The notes beneath the pieces were generated by a model, which saw nothing but the letters and a program-made list of their open reading frames with translations, made no database searches and was not told the origin of the DNA. Position numbers and translations under genes: made by a program. DNA of 64,000 bases from Helicobacter sp. MIT 21-1697 (GTDB taxonomy: Bacteria > Campylobacterota > Campylobacteria > Campylobacterales > Helicobacteraceae), in contig NZ_JAPHNC010000002.1 of the NCBI RefSeq assembly GCF_026241255.1, positions 124,001 to 188,000 of the forward strand, written 5' to 3'. Each line of letters opens with the position of its first letter. The stretch's first letter is position 1. This document shows, one piece after another, positions 1 to 10,463 of this stretch.

Positions 1-1416
1 TTACTTGATACCTCTATTATTCTTGATGATACACAAAATATTATCTTTTTGTGGCAAAACGCACAAAATGAGCTTTTTATATCTGATGTTGTTATTGAAG
101 AGCTTGATAAAAAGAAAGATTTACAAAATGAAACAGGTTTCTTTGCACGTGAGTTTTTTCGCTGCATTAATAGTGAAAGTGTAGAGAATGAAAAGATTGC
201 ACAGAATAGCTCAAGCAATGAAGTGCTAATGCGCATTGCTAAAGATAACAATGACTTTATTCAAACTCTCCTTTTTAAATATGAGAATTTTGCTATTCCT
301 TTTACACTTATTTATCGTCCAAAATATAAACTTTTACCACAAGAGCATAGTTATAATGATTCTAAACTCATTGAAATTGCGCGAGATTATAAACTCGTGC
401 TTTTAAGCAATGATATTTCGCTCAAAGTGCGCGCTCAAGCACAAGGTGTTTGTGCCCAATCACTTTTTCGTGATAGGGTTGAGAATCCAAGTGATATTGA
501 TTTTTGGACATCTTTTGAGGTGCATAAAGATACGCCTTTGGAGCATTTAAAAGATAATACAAAATTTCAGAATCTTACACAATGGAGTCTTATCCAAATT
601 GATGAAATGGATAATACAGATAATTCATTGTATAAAACAGGTAAGAGAATCTTTGGACTTAAGATAGGTGAGGCATTTGAGGAACTCAATCTTGATGAGA
701 TTCTTAAAAATCACCAACCTTATATTATGCCTATTAACTTAGAGCAAAAAATGTTTTATGCACTCCTCACACACGCACAAAATAATCTCACTATTGCCAC
801 AGGTTCAACAGGAAGTGGTAAAACGCTTATAGCACTTCAAGCAGGTATTACTCTTGTCAAAAATGGTGTAGTTGATGGTATTATCTATATGCGTAATACA
901 ATTACTGCAAATGATAAAGAAGCGGAGCTTGGTTATCGTAAGGGAGATGAGAATCAAAAATTGGGATATTTTATGTATCCGCTTTATGGTGCTATAAATT
1001 TTACTATTGATAAACTTCAAGAAAGCTCACTTGCCAAACGCATTGAATATCGTGGCGAGGTTAATGGCATACAAAAGCAAGATGCAACTGAATATTTCCT
1101 CCAAAAGCATAAAATTGAAATAGTGGATATTGCTCACGCACGAGGGATTAGTATTGGTAATAAATTTGTTATTTTTGATGAAGTGCAAAATGCTTCAAAT
1201 GCTACGATTAAACTTATTGGCACGCGTATAGGTGAGGGGAGTAAGATTGTATTTTTGGGAGATTGGGCGCAGATTGACCACCCATATTTGAGCAAGTTTC
1301 GTAATGGTGCATTAAGCTTGCTCACTAAGGCACTTAGAGATGATTTTATCGCCGGGATTCACTTACATCAAACTATACGAAGTGATGTGGCAAGCTGGTT
1401 TGGGGAGAATTTTTGA
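1..1416 (+). CDS. PhoH-family PIN-domain ATPase, 5' truncated by window edge
   Basis: The reading frame is open from base 1, so the true start lies upstream. The visible N-terminus LLDTSIILDD, followed by ISDVVIEELDKKK, is the acidic core of a PIN nuclease domain; a later SNDISLKVRAQA is the usual PIN end. The C-terminal half is a PhoH-type P-loop ATPase: ATGSTGSGKTLIAL is Walker A and FVIFDEVQNAS is Walker B. PIN-PhoH fusions are thought to be RNA-unwinding and RNA-cleaving enzymes in the cytoplasm; that role is family knowledge only. The last bases overlap the start of the next gene, so the two are probably co-transcribed. The family assignment is firm; the physiological substrate is not known from sequence. 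Confidence 0.9.
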   Translation, partial: LLDTSIILDDTQNIIFLWQNAQNELFISDVVIEELDKKKDLQNETGFFAREFFRCINSESVENEKIAQNSSSNEVLMRIAKDNNDFIQTLLFKYENFAIPFTLIYRPKYKLLPQEHSYNDSKLIEIARDYKLVLLSNDISLKVRAQAQGVCAQSLFRDRVENPSDIDFWTSFEVHKDTPLEHLKDNTKFQNLTQWSLIQIDEMDNTDNSLYKTGKRIFGLKIGEAFEELNLDEILKNHQPYIMPINLEQKMFYALLTHAQNNLTIATGSTGSGKTLIALQAGITLVKNGVVDGIIYMRNTITANDKEAELGYRKGDENQKLGYFMYPLYGAINFTIDKLQESSLAKRIEYRGEVNGIQKQDATEYFLQKHKIEIVDIAHARGISIGNKFVIFDEVQNASNATIKLIGTRIGEGSKIVFLGDWAQIDHPYLSKFRNGALSLLTKALRDDFIAGIHLHQTIRSDVASWFGENF

Positions 1417-2123
1417 AAAAGTCATTATTTAGAATCTGTTTTATTTTGCTTATATCAAGTATCACGATGTATGGTGCGCGCCCTATGATTAATGATGATG
1501 CACGCGTGGTAGATAGACACTCCTGCCAACTTGAAACTTGGGGATTATATAATGGCGATATAGCTGAATATTGGATAGTGCCCGGTTGTAATTTGTTTCT
1601 TGATATGGAAATAAGTTTGGGTGGAATGATGAGTAATGCGCCCATTCAGCAGGGGTTAGCTGATGAAAGATTTGGCGGAAGACAGCTTGTAACAGGAGTA
1701 AAAAAGATTTTCAAAGATGTAGAATCTGATGGATATAGTTTTGGTTTGGCATTAGGCAATGTTTATAATTTTAAACGTTCTAAATACAGAAATGAATATT
1801 ATATATATGCTCCTATAAGTGCAGCTTTTTTTGATAATACTTTGCTTTTGCATTCCAATATTGGCTACAAGCTTAAGCGTGATAATGGAGATAGACAAAT
1901 TTATAATGTTGGCTTAGGATTAGAGCAGGAAGTGAGCCAAAGACTATGGATTCTTGGGGAATTTTTTTATGAGCGGTTTGATACACTCAAATACCAGTTG
2001 GGGCTTAGAATCTGGCTTATCCAAGATAGAATTCAACTTGATGGCACTTATGGTAATGCCTTTTCAGGGAGAGAGAGCTGGGTATCTTTAGGATTGCGAT
2101 TCTTGTCTCCACCAATATTTTAA
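1413..2123 (+). CDS. Putative outer-membrane beta-barrel protein, function unknown
   Basis: A 236-residue protein starts at TTG 1413, which overlaps the TGA of the PhoH gene by four bases (TTGA), a layout that suggests translational coupling. Residues 1-21 form a clear Sec signal peptide (KKSLFRICFILLISSITMYGA). The rest is rich in alternating aromatic and polar residues and repeated strand-like segments (SYGFGLALGN-type, YQLGLRIWLI, SWVSLGLRFL), and it ends in a strand-like RFLSPPIF. This looks like a small outer-membrane barrel. Two cysteines (SCQLE and GCNLF) could form a disulphide. I do not recognise a named family. Exported envelope location is likely; any transport function is a guess. 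Confidence 0.7.
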   Translation: MKKSLFRICFILLISSITMYGARPMINDDARVVDRHSCQLETWGLYNGDIAEYWIVPGCNLFLDMEISLGGMMSNAPIQQGLADERFGGRQLVTGVKKIFKDVESDGYSFGLALGNVYNFKRSKYRNEYYIYAPISAAFFDNTLLLHSNIGYKLKRDNGDRQIYNVGLGLEQEVSQRLWILGEFFYERFDTLKYQLGLRIWLIQDRIQLDGTYGNAFSGRESWVSLGLRFLSPPIF

Positions 2124-2149
2124 TTGTATATTCAAACACAAGGATAAAG

Positions 2150-2872
2150 ATGAAAAATTATATATTGATGTATTTATTATGGCTAGTTATGGCAATTTTT
2201 ATACAAGCTTGTGCGTCTTTGGGAGTGCAAAAACCTCTTGTATATAATGTGCAGGTAGGAAGCTTTAGTAATGTAGAGAATGCTGGACAATTAGTAGATT
2301 CTCTTAATCAGAAAGGACTTGATGCATTTTTGTTCAAAGAAGATAATATGTATAAAGTGCGCTTTGGGAATTACAAAAATTTTGATCACGCAAAAACACA
2401 GGCACAAATATATAAAGAACAAGGGCTTATAGGCGAGTTTTTTGTCCTCTCTCCTCAAAAATATGCACACAAAAATGATACAAAATATAAAAAATCAAAG
2501 AATATAAGAGATGATATTGTAGAGAGTGCTCATCAGTATCTTGGTGTGCCATATAAATGGGGCGGCACTTCAGAATCTGGTTTTGACTGCAGTGGGCTAA
2601 CACATTCTGTATATCGTCTCAATGGTATTTCACTCCCTCGTTCATCGTATGAACAATATAATGAGGGAGATTCTATCAGCAAGAGCAAACTCAAAAAAGG
2701 CGATTTGGTATTTTTCATTACCAATAGGGGTAAGAGGGTGAATCACGTGGGTATTTATATCGGCAATGATGAGTTTATCCACGCTCCGAGTAAAGGAAAA
2801 GTAGTGAGTAAGGCGCGTTTAGATTCTACTTATTGGACTAAAGCCTATAAAGGTGCAAGGAGCTATTTTTAA
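2150..2872 (+). CDS. SPOR-domain and NlpC/P60 peptidase lipoprotein
   Basis: This 240-residue protein has an N-terminal lipoprotein signal (FIQACASLG, lipid attachment at Cys). A SPOR domain follows at about residues 33-103 (YNVQVGSFSNVENA, then YKVRFGNYKNF), which binds denuded septal glycan. The C-terminal half is an NlpC/P60 (C40) domain with the catalytic cysteine in GFDCSGLTHS and the histidine in NHVGIYIG. Family members cut cell-wall peptide stems, so this is most likely a lipid-anchored murein endopeptidase acting at the division site. It begins 26 bp after the previous gene with a GGATAAAG-like ribosome site. H. pylori has comparable C40 enzymes, but I do not assign a symbol. Confidence 0.88.
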   Translation: MKNYILMYLLWLVMAIFIQACASLGVQKPLVYNVQVGSFSNVENAGQLVDSLNQKGLDAFLFKEDNMYKVRFGNYKNFDHAKTQAQIYKEQGLIGEFFVLSPQKYAHKNDTKYKKSKNIRDDIVESAHQYLGVPYKWGGTSESGFDCSGLTHSVYRLNGISLPRSSYEQYNEGDSISKSKLKKGDLVFFITNRGKRVNHVGIYIGNDEFIHAPSKGKVVSKARLDSTYWTKAYKGARSYF

Positions 2873-2925
2873 ATTGATATTTATCAATTTATGTTATTAT
2901 GCGGGTTTTACAAAAAGGAGTCAAA

Positions 2926-3868
2926 ATGAAATTTCTTCGCTACTTTGAATATGCTGTTATGATGCCCAAAAAACTTAAGAAAGTTTATGACAAACTCAAT
3001 GCCCAAGATAGAAATTTTAGCTCTTTGAGCACTTTACTTTCTGCTCAAATGGCAGCACATAGAAATAATTTAGATGTAGTGCTAGAGCTCTCAAGGGCTT
3101 TTATTACTCCAAAAATGATACACAATACAGACAATGCTTTAAAATATCTTTCCCTTGTAAGACCATTCCGCCACCATTCTTTTAAATTTGTGCGTATAGG
3201 TGGAACTGCCGATGGTGGATATTGTTTATTATGCCCCCCCCCCCATTAAAAGCGATTCTCTCCCAAAATGTGTTTCATTAGGCGTATCTGATTATTCTCC
3301 CTTTGATTTAGAAATGGCAGATATGGGTTATGAAGTACTTGAATATGATGCGAGTATAAAATCTTCTCCTTATCCCAATCATCCAAGGATAAAATTTTTT
3401 AAGAAATTCGTAGGCGCTGTGGAATCTCACAATACCACTACGCTTATACAAATTATTAATGAAAATAAATTTGATGAAAGAGCACATAATATATTGCAAT
3501 GTGATATTGAAGATGCTGAATGGGAACTACTTGAAAACATTGATATAAGCCTTCTTGCAAAATATTTCCCTCAAATACTTTTTGAATTTCATAATTGTAA
3601 CCCAGATGATGAAGCATTGACGCAAAGACGTTTAGCTGTATTGGCAAAATTAAATGAATACTATTGCCCTATTCATACACATTTTAATCATAATGGGGGG
3701 CTTTTGTTTGCTCAAAATCTACTTTTTTCTTCCTTGCTTGAAGTATCTTATTTGCGCAAAGATTTAATACCAAATAATGCAGAGCCATTAATAGGAAGCG
3801 CGACACTTCCAAATTTGGATTATCCTAATATTCCACATTACCCAGATATTCCTGTGATATTTGGATAA
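2926..3868 (+). CDS. FkbM-like methyltransferase, phase-variable, OFF (frameshifted at C11)
   Basis: Translation starts at ATG 2926, six bases after AAAAGGAG (2913-2920). It runs in frame to a C11 tract at 3234-3244 and then stops at once (CPPPH stop). The other half of the protein is open in the +1 frame to 3868. Removing one C (C10) joins them into a 313-residue protein reading through CPPPIKSDSLPK. Motifs spanning the join are GGTADGGYCL before the tract and SLGVSDYSPFDLEMA, VLEYDASI, LQCDIEDAEWELL after it. Those match SAM-dependent FkbM-type or related O-methyltransferases, and the acidic DIE-AEW motif is diagnostic. Such genes with G/C tracts modify surface glycans in Campylobacter and Helicobacter. 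The substrate is unknown. As sequenced the gene encodes a truncated 107-residue product. Confidence 0.85.
3234..3244 (+). repeat. Poly-C tract (C11), phase-variation switch
   Basis: Eleven consecutive C lie within the coding part of the FkbM-like methyltransferase, flanked by TTATG and ATTAAA. C11 puts the downstream half out of frame; C10 or C13 would restore it. Tracts of this length are prone to slipped-strand mispairing in Helicobacter. Confidence 0.93.
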
Positions 3869-3899
3869 TGGATTGCTCTTAAGGGTTAGATTCTCTCAT

Positions 3900-3919
3900 A
3901 AGGGGCAATAAGCACCCTT
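3900..3919. terminator. Hairpin between convergent genes
   Basis: AAGGG (3900-3904) and CCCTT (3915-3919) form a short stem around a 10-base loop. An outer AAGGGT at 3881-3886 can compete for the right arm. It lies between the 3' ends of the methyltransferase gene and the opposing ppsA, where a bidirectional terminator would be expected. No long T run follows, so the call is modest. Confidence 0.4.
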
Positions 3920-3927
3920 TATGAATG

Positions 3928-6357
3928 TTATTTGTTGAGTGATTTTTCTACTTCTACGACTTTTTGCCAAGTGGCAATAACAGAATCAGGATTAAGTGAA
4001 ATAGAGCTAATACCTTCTTTGACAAGAAATTCAGTAACTTCAGGGTAATCACTCGGAGCTTGCCCACAAATACCAACATATTTGTTATGACGCTTACACG
4101 ATTCTATGGCTTTTTTAAACATTGCAAACATTGCAGGATTGCGCTCATCAAAGATATGGCTTACGAGTTGTCCATCTCTATCTACACCGAGCGTGAGTTG
4201 GGTTAAGTCATTTGAGCCAATTGAGAATCCATCAAACATATTTAAAAATTCATCAGCCAAAATCACATTCACAGGCAATTCGCACATAACATAAATTTCT
4301 AAATCATTTTTGCCAGATTCTAATCCGTTACGCCGCATAATTTCAAGCACCTTTTTTCCTTCCTCTGGTGTGCGCAAAAATGGAATCATCACTTTCATAT
4401 TCGTAAGCCCCATTTCATTGCGCACCATTGCAAGAGCCTGACATTCCCATTCAAAAGCTATACGATATTGGTCAGAATAATATCTGCTTGCCCCGCGATA
4501 GCCAAGCATTGGATTCTCTTCGTGTGGTTCATACGCCATTCCACCTAGCATACCACGATATTCATTTGATTTAAAATCACTTGTGCGCACTATAACAGGA
4601 TTAGGATAGAAAGCCGAACAAATCATACCGATACCTTCAGCAATTTTCTTTGTAAAAAAATCTTTTGGATTTTCATAACCAGATATTATTTTCTCAATTT
4701 CTGATTTTTCTTTCAAGCCTTTGGTGTTACCATTTTGAATATCAAGGAGGGCAAGAGGGTGTGCCTTGATTTGATTAAGCACGATAAGTTCCATACGCGC
4801 TAAGCCTACGCCGTGATTTGGAATCTGCGAGAAACCAAATGCTTTTTCAGGGTTGCCTACATTCATATAAATTTTAGTTTTTGGATTTCCAAGATTATCA
4901 AGCTCAATGCTCTCAATTTCATATTCGTGAATGCCATCATAGATATAGCCCTCTTCGCCTTCTGCACAAGAGATTGTAACCTCCATACCGCTATATAGTC
5001 TATCTGTTGCTCCAATAGCTCCTACAATCGCAGGCACACCTATTTCTCTAGCAACAATCGCCGCGTGGCAAGTGCGCCCACCACGATTAGTGATAACTGC
5101 TGCAGCTTTTTTCATCGCTGGCTCCCAATCTGGGTCAGTATTATCGGTTACAAGAATCTCACCTTCTTTGAAGCTATCCATATGTTCTATGTCGTTGATA
5201 ATACGCACTTTTCCTGAACCGATTTTACCCCCTATGGCTTTTCCTACGAGGATAATTTCTTTTTTGACTTCGGGATTGACAAATTTAAACTTTTCTAGCT
5301 TTTGCCCATTACCTTTTTTATTTTTTTGACTTTGCACTGTTTCTGGGCGGGCTTGAACGATGAAAATTTCGCCACTATCGCCATCTTTTGCCCATTCCAT
5401 ATCCATAGGGCGATATTCTCCTGCCTCTTTTGTATAATGCTCCTCAATTTTTATCGCATAACGCGCAAGTGTAAGAATATCTGTATCGCTAATAGAAAAA
5501 GTTTTCATCTCGCGTTGAGTTGTTTTGATATTTTTGGTAGGGTGTTCGCTTCCACGTGGTGCATAAACCATTTTTTGATGTTTGTGTCCAAGCTGACGTT
5601 TAATAATAGGACGTTTTCCCTCTTTGAGTGTGGGCTTAAACACATAAAATTCATCAGGATTGACCGTGCCGCCTACGACATTTTCGCCAAGTCCCCAAGA
5701 TGAAGTGATAAAGACAGCATCTTTAAAACCTGTTTCTGTATCAATACTAAACATTACCCCTGCACTTCCTTTGTCTGCACGCACCATTTTTTGCACTCCC
5801 ACAGAAAGAGCAACTTTAAAATGGTCAAATCCTCTTGAAGCACGATAGCTTACAGCTCTATCAGTAAAGAGCGAAGCAAGGCAAGATTTGATGTAATGTA
5901 TAAGCTCTGTTTTGCCTTTTACATTGAGATAAGTATCTTGTTGTCCAGCAAAACTCGCATCGGGCAAATCTTCGGCTGTTGCAGAGCTACGTACAGCTAC
6001 ATCAGCCTCTTTCATACCATATTCAGCACTTAAAATCTCATATGCTTGAAAAATCTCTTTGCGCAAATCATCAGGAAAGGGTGTGCCAAAGATAAGTTCG
6101 CGGATTTTTTTAGAACGTGTTTTAAGCACATCTATTTCAGTTACATCAACACCATCAAGCAAATTAATAATTGTCTGTCTAATACCACCAGAATCTAACA
6201 GATACCAATATGCTTCACTTGTGATAGCAAAACCATTAGGGACTTTAATACCCTCGCTCACAAGTTCTTGAAACATTTCACCTATACTTGCATTTTTACC
6301 GCCTACAATCGGCACATCTTTATTGTTGAGTTCTTTAAAAAACTTAATATATTTCAT
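3928..6357 (-). CDS. ppsA: Phosphoenolpyruvate synthase
   Basis: This 809-residue protein has the full pyruvate, water dikinase layout. The N-terminal ATP-grasp domain ([34 protein letters not shown]) is followed by the swivelling phosphohistidine domain ([19 protein letters not shown], with the transfer histidine). The C-terminal PEP-binding barrel ends in the catalytic-cysteine motif [12 protein letters not shown]. The enzyme converts pyruvate plus ATP to PEP, AMP and phosphate, the first committed step of gluconeogenesis, which fits an organism living on amino and organic acids. The length matches the usual 790-810 residues. It stands alone on the minus strand, divergent from purL with 145 bp between them. 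Start ATG 6357 begins [12 protein letters not shown], as in relatives. Confidence 0.97.
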   Translation of the reverse strand: MKYIKFFKELNNKDVPIVGGKNASIGEMFQELVSEGIKVPNGFAITSEAYWYLLDSGGIRQTIINLLDGVDVTEIDVLKTRSKKIRELIFGTPFPDDLRKEIFQAYEILSAEYGMKEADVAVRSSATAEDLPDASFAGQQDTYLNVKGKTELIHYIKSCLASLFTDRAVSYRASRGFDHFKVALSVGVQKMVRADKGSAGVMFSIDTETGFKDAVFITSSWGLGENVVGGTVNPDEFYVFKPTLKEGKRPIIKRQLGHKHQKMVYAPRGSEHPTKNIKTTQREMKTFSISDTDILTLARYAIKIEEHYTKEAGEYRPMDMEWAKDGDSGEIFIVQARPETVQSQKNKKGNGQKLEKFKFVNPEVKKEIILVGKAIGGKIGSGKVRIINDIEHMDSFKEGEILVTDNTDPDWEPAMKKAAAVITNRGGRTCHAAIVAREIGVPAIVGAIGATDRLYSGMEVTISCAEGEEGYIYDGIHEYEIESIELDNLGNPKTKIYMNVGNPEKAFGFSQIPNHGVGLARMELIVLNQIKAHPLALLDIQNGNTKGLKEKSEIEKIISGYENPKDFFTKKIAEGIGMICSAFYPNPVIVRTSDFKSNEYRGMLGGMAYEPHEENPMLGYRGASRYYSDQYRIAFEWECQALAMVRNEMGLTNMKVMIPFLRTPEEGKKVLEIMRRNGLESGKNDLEIYVMCELPVNVILADEFLNMFDGFSIGSNDLTQLTLGVDRDGQLVSHIFDERNPAMFAMFKKAIESCKRHNKYVGICGQAPSDYPEVTEFLVKEGISSISLNPDSVIATWQKVVEVEKSLNK

Positions 6358-6517
6358 ACGCTGTACCTTACATTGTTATTTTATAACTAGAGCGAATATT
6401 GTAGTTAATCAAAGTTTATCCCAAACTTAAAAAGTGTAATTCTCAAACAAAAGCGAAAAAAAGCATAAGTTGTGATAAAATCTACACTTTTTAATTTTAG
6501 CAATGATTGAGGTGGCA

Positions 6518-8755
6518 ATGACAAGTATTACACATCTTTTGAGCGAGATTCAAGATATTGATGAGGCTTTAAGAGTTCATAAGCTTTCAAAACAAGATTA
6601 TGAGGAGATTCTTAAGATTTTACAGCGTCCCCCAAATCTTATAGAGTTAGGGATTTTTTCGGCAATGTGGAGTGAGCATTGTAGTTACAAATCAAGCAAA
6701 AAGTATCTTAATGGATTCCCTACGAAAGCTCCTTGGGTTGTGCAAGGACCGGGTGAAAATGCAGGCATAATAGATATTGGAGATAATCTTTGTGCAGTTT
6801 TTAAGATAGAATCCCATAATCACCCGAGTTTCATTGAGCCTCACGCGGGGGCTGCTACTGGCGTAGGTGGGATTATGCGCGATATTTTCACAATGGGAGC
6901 GCGTCCGATAGCTTTGCTTAATTCTATTCGTTTTGGCGATGTGAATGACCAAGGAGCACTTGGCAAAAAACATCGCTATTTGCTACGAGGTGTGGTAGAG
7001 GGCATAGGGAGCTATGGAAATTGTATGGGAGTGCCGACTATCGGGGGTGAAATGAGCTTTGAATCTTGCTATAATGGCAATATTTTAGTCAATGCGTTTT
7101 GTCTAGGATTGGTCAAAAAAGATGAGATTTTTTATGGCAAGGCTGAAGGCGTGGGGAATCCTGTTATTTATGTGGGAAGTAAAACAGGACGCGATGGCTT
7201 AGGTGGGGCAGTGATGAGCAGTGATAGTTTTAGCTCCACTTCAAAGGCTATGCGCTCTGCAGTGCAAATAGGCGACCCATTTGCAGAAAAACTCTTGCTT
7301 GAAGCGTGTTTGGAGCTTTTTAGGCAAGATTTAATTGTCGGCATTCAAGATATGGGTGCAGCTGGGCTCACAAGCTCAAGTTTTGAGATGGCAGGACGCA
7401 GTGGCAGTGGTATGATTATGCACCTTGATAAAGTGCCTATGCGTGAAGAGGGAATGAATCCCTACGAATTAATGCTAAGCGAATCTCAAGAGAGAATGCT
7501 CATTTGTGCGAAAAAAGGCTGTGAGCAGCAGATATTAGATATATTTGCTAAATGGGAAGTAGATGCAGCAATTATTGGAGAAGTTACAAAAAGTGGCGTT
7601 ATGGAACTTTTTTGGGACGGAGAGAAGTGTGCGGAGATTCCTATCAAGGAACTAAGTGAAAAGACTCCTATGCTTGATATGCCTGTGCGCCCTCTAGTGC
7701 TCCAAACTCATAAGGCTAATCAGCTCAAAACATCTCTAGGTGTGCAAGAAATTTTTATAACCTTGCTTGAAAGCGTAGAGGTTGCAAATAAAAAGTGGGT
7801 GTATAGCCAATATGATAGTAGTGTGCAAAGCAACACTATTACTCCTGCAGGGAGTGGCGATGCAAGTATGATACGCATAAAGGGCACAAAGAGTGCATTG
7901 AGTATGAGTGTAGATTGCAATATGCGTTATTGTTACCTTGACCCAAGAGAGGGGGCAAAGATTGCGGTAGCTACTTCTGGGAGAAATTCCATTGTCAATG
8001 GGGCAAAGCCTTTAGCGATTAGTGATTGTCTCAATTTTGGCTCACCACATAATCCTGAAGTAATGTGGGCATTTAAAGAAGTGTGTGAGGGCATTAAGGA
8101 ATCTTGCAAAGTCTTAAATACTCCTGTGGTAAGCGGCAATGTTTCTTTGCATAATCAAAGTGATGGCGTAGATATTTATCCCACGCCTTCCATTGTAAGT
8201 GTGGGCTTGATAGATGATGTAAGTAAGGTAGTGCGCTCAACATTCCAAACACAAGGTAATATGCTTGTCCTACTTGGTGAAATCAAAGCTGAATTTGGTG
8301 GTTCTTTAGCACAAAAGATTCTGGAAGGGCATATTTATGGACAGATTCCAAGTATTGATTTGGCACGCGAGCTTACTTTATGGCATCTCATACTTGAGGC
8401 AAGTGATGCGCGTTTGCTTGAGAGTGCAAAAGATATAGGTGAGGGGGGATTGGCAATCACTCTTGCAAAAATGGCATTGGGCAATGGCGAACATCAACCC
8501 ATAGGTTGTAATGTCCATACAAGCTTGCCCTCCCAGCTACTTTTTGCTCCCTCACAGAGTTGCGTTGTCGTAGAAATTACAGCAAATAACTTCAATACAT
8601 TTACCCAAATGGCAAAAAAACATAAGGTTGCCTTTACAGAGATTGGTTGTGTGGGTGGCGATATTTTTTGCGTTGATGAGATTAATATAAGTCTTGAAGA
8701 GATGAGTAAGCTTTATTTTGAGAGCTTTGAAAAAGTGATTTGCCAAGATTTGTGA
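6518..8755 (+). CDS. purL: Phosphoribosylformylglycinamidine synthase subunit PurL
   Basis: This is the small form of FGAM synthase II (about 745 residues). It amidates FGAR with ATP and ammonia supplied by PurQ, with PurS as third partner, in purine synthesis. Family signatures are [12 protein letters not shown] near the N-terminus, [22 protein letters not shown] (nucleotide-binding region), [16 protein letters not shown], and [15 protein letters not shown] near the C-terminus. An upstream ATG at 6503 is in frame, but it has no ribosome site; ATG 6518 is preceded by GAGG at a good distance, so I prefer it. Neither purQ nor purS lies in the window. The gene's end lies 17 bp before the following exported protein. 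Confidence 0.96.
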   Translation: MTSITHLLSEIQDIDEALRVHKLSKQDYEEILKILQRPPNLIELGIFSAMWSEHCSYKSSKKYLNGFPTKAPWVVQGPGENAGIIDIGDNLCAVFKIESHNHPSFIEPHAGAATGVGGIMRDIFTMGARPIALLNSIRFGDVNDQGALGKKHRYLLRGVVEGIGSYGNCMGVPTIGGEMSFESCYNGNILVNAFCLGLVKKDEIFYGKAEGVGNPVIYVGSKTGRDGLGGAVMSSDSFSSTSKAMRSAVQIGDPFAEKLLLEACLELFRQDLIVGIQDMGAAGLTSSSFEMAGRSGSGMIMHLDKVPMREEGMNPYELMLSESQERMLICAKKGCEQQILDIFAKWEVDAAIIGEVTKSGVMELFWDGEKCAEIPIKELSEKTPMLDMPVRPLVLQTHKANQLKTSLGVQEIFITLLESVEVANKKWVYSQYDSSVQSNTITPAGSGDASMIRIKGTKSALSMSVDCNMRYCYLDPREGAKIAVATSGRNSIVNGAKPLAISDCLNFGSPHNPEVMWAFKEVCEGIKESCKVLNTPVVSGNVSLHNQSDGVDIYPTPSIVSVGLIDDVSKVVRSTFQTQGNMLVLLGEIKAEFGGSLAQKILEGHIYGQIPSIDLARELTLWHLILEASDARLLESAKDIGEGGLAITLAKMALGNGEHQPIGCNVHTSLPSQLLFAPSQSCVVVEITANNFNTFTQMAKKHKVAFTEIGCVGGDIFCVDEINISLEEMSKLYFESFEKVICQDL

Positions 8756-8772
8756 TTTTAAAGGAAGTAAAA

Positions 8773-9306
8773 TTGCAATGTTGTGCTTTTAAATTTGTAT
8801 TTATTATATTTTTTTTGTGTGTTACTTTTAATCTAGCCCTTGCAGGTGGGAATGCTGCGATAAACCAAGAACCAAATCCCTTTAGCTTTCCTAAAGATGG
8901 CTCATATTACCTTGAACGCAACACAGATCTTTTGGAAGCTTACCTTGAGCAAGTCAAAAAGCAAACTTTAGAGCAAAATTATCCACTTTACTCATCAAAG
9001 CCCGCGCGTCCTATTGTAGAATATAGTGCTTATCGCACGCTCTCGCAAAAAGATAAAACATCTTTGCGTGGCGCTCTCGTGCTTGTTGGGGCTTTTATCA
9101 GTGAATTTATTAGATATAGCAATTTTGGAGGGGTAGGCATTGGAGCGAAGCTTAAGCCAAATGATGAACATACATTTTATCTTAATTTTGATGGACGATA
9201 TTTGACAGATATGGGGGCTTTTGGCATAGGGCGCAAGATTTTTGCTTATTGTGTGCTGCCACGATTTGATAAGTGCATTATGCTTGGCATTGGCGAGGAG
9301 TGGTAG
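8773..9306 (+). CDS. Exported protein of unknown function
   Basis: I place the start at TTG 8773 because AAAGGAAG sits 6 bp upstream; an earlier in-frame TTG at 8740 lies inside purL and has no ribosome site. The product (about 177 residues) opens with a strong signal peptide (CAFKFVFIIFFLCVTFNLALAGG). The mature part has a proline-rich start, a helical stretch around ERNTDLLEAYLEQVKKQ, then hydrophobic ALVLVGAFISEFIRY and a strand-like end with GVGIGAKLKPNDEHTFYLNFDGRY. Two cysteines near the end could pair. I recognise no family. It is probably periplasmic or outer-membrane associated and co-transcribed with purL. Confidence 0.65.
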   Translation: MQCCAFKFVFIIFFLCVTFNLALAGGNAAINQEPNPFSFPKDGSYYLERNTDLLEAYLEQVKKQTLEQNYPLYSSKPARPIVEYSAYRTLSQKDKTSLRGALVLVGAFISEFIRYSNFGGVGIGAKLKPNDEHTFYLNFDGRYLTDMGAFGIGRKIFAYCVLPRFDKCIMLGIGEEW

Positions 9307-9329
9307 GATTCTATTAAAACTAATGCGTT

Positions 9330-10402
9330 TTATTCTTTATAATTATCACAACCTTTTTGGTTTCCCATATCACAGGCTTTGCCAAAAAGCTCTTTTGCCT
9401 TGTGTTTATCTTGTCTCACACCTTTTCCATAAGTATAAAAAACTCCCAAATTATTACAAGCCCCTGCTTCACCCATATTGCAAGCTTTAGCATAAAATTC
9501 TCTTGCTTTAACATAATCTTGTCTTACGCCTTTACCCTCGCTATAAAGCAATCCTAAATTATAACAACCAACACGATTATTCATATTACAAGCTCTCAAA
9601 TAAAGTTCCGCAACTTTAAGATTATCTGTCATAACACCTCTGCCATACGCATATAAAACGCCCAAATTTACACAACCTATACTATTACCCTCATCACAAG
9701 ATTTGCTAAAAATTGCTCGTGCTTTTGTATAGTCGCGCTTGATATTTTCACTCCATACCAACAACAAACCCAATTCATTATAATCTAAGCTCTTATCAAT
9801 TTCATAAGCTTTATTCAAAAATTCATATGCCATTCTATCATCTTGTAAAACACCCTCACCACGATAATACATAGTGCCTAATAGATAACAACCCTTAGAT
9901 TCGTATAAATCGCAACTTTGGGTAAAAAGCTCTATTGCCTTTGTATAGTCCTGTTTAATGCCTTTGCCTTGATAATAATGCAAACCTAGATTGTAACAGC
10001 CTTTCCCATTCTCTAAATCACAGCTCTTATTGGCAAAATGTCGTGCCTTTGTAGAATCTTGCTTTAACCATATCCTTTATCATACAAGATACCTAAATTT
10101 GTACAGGCTTTAGCTGCACCATATTGACAACTTTTAGTATAAAATTCTCTAGCTTTATTGTAGTCTTGTCTTACACCTTTACCCTCATAATATAGAACAC
10201 CCAAAATAAAGCAACCTCTGCTATCTAAATCACAACCTTTGGTAAAATATCGTGCTGCTTGAGTGTAGTTTGCTTCATCAAAAAATTCAAAGCCTTTTGC
10301 CATACAATCCTCTGCATTAGCGCAAGCTACTTTAGAATCTACGCCTAAATGAGCGCAACCAATAAACCATAAAGCATAGACAAATAAAACTAGAAAATGC
10401 AT
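9330..10402 (-). pseudogene. Sel1-repeat (Hcp-like) lipoprotein, frameshifted
   Basis: Two adjacent minus-strand frames form one Sel1-repeat protein. The first starts at ATG 10402 (after GGGGGAAATT), has a lipobox (LWFIGCAHLG) and ends at 10064 just after ILYDKGYG. The second frame is already open before that stop and continues KQDSTKARHF...SCDLENGKGCYNLGLHYYQGKG down to 9330. The join needs one extra base near 10066. Repeats have the form GC-LG-xY-x-GKGVRQD-KA-x-F-x-AC, with two cysteines per repeat, as in Helicobacter cysteine-rich proteins (Hcp), which are secreted or periplasmic. The frameshift is not in a homopolymer, so it is more likely a true decay or a sequence error than phase variation. 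The restored protein would be about 357 residues. Confidence 0.8.
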
Positions 10403-10463
10403 AATTTCCCCCATAATTTTAAATAAATGCTGAAATTTAGATTCTACTGGTATTTGTCTTATC

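Noticed and set aside
5302-5703. 133-codon plus-strand frame inside ppsA
   Set aside because: It is antisense to the conserved ppsA coding region with no start signals; a shadow of the real gene.
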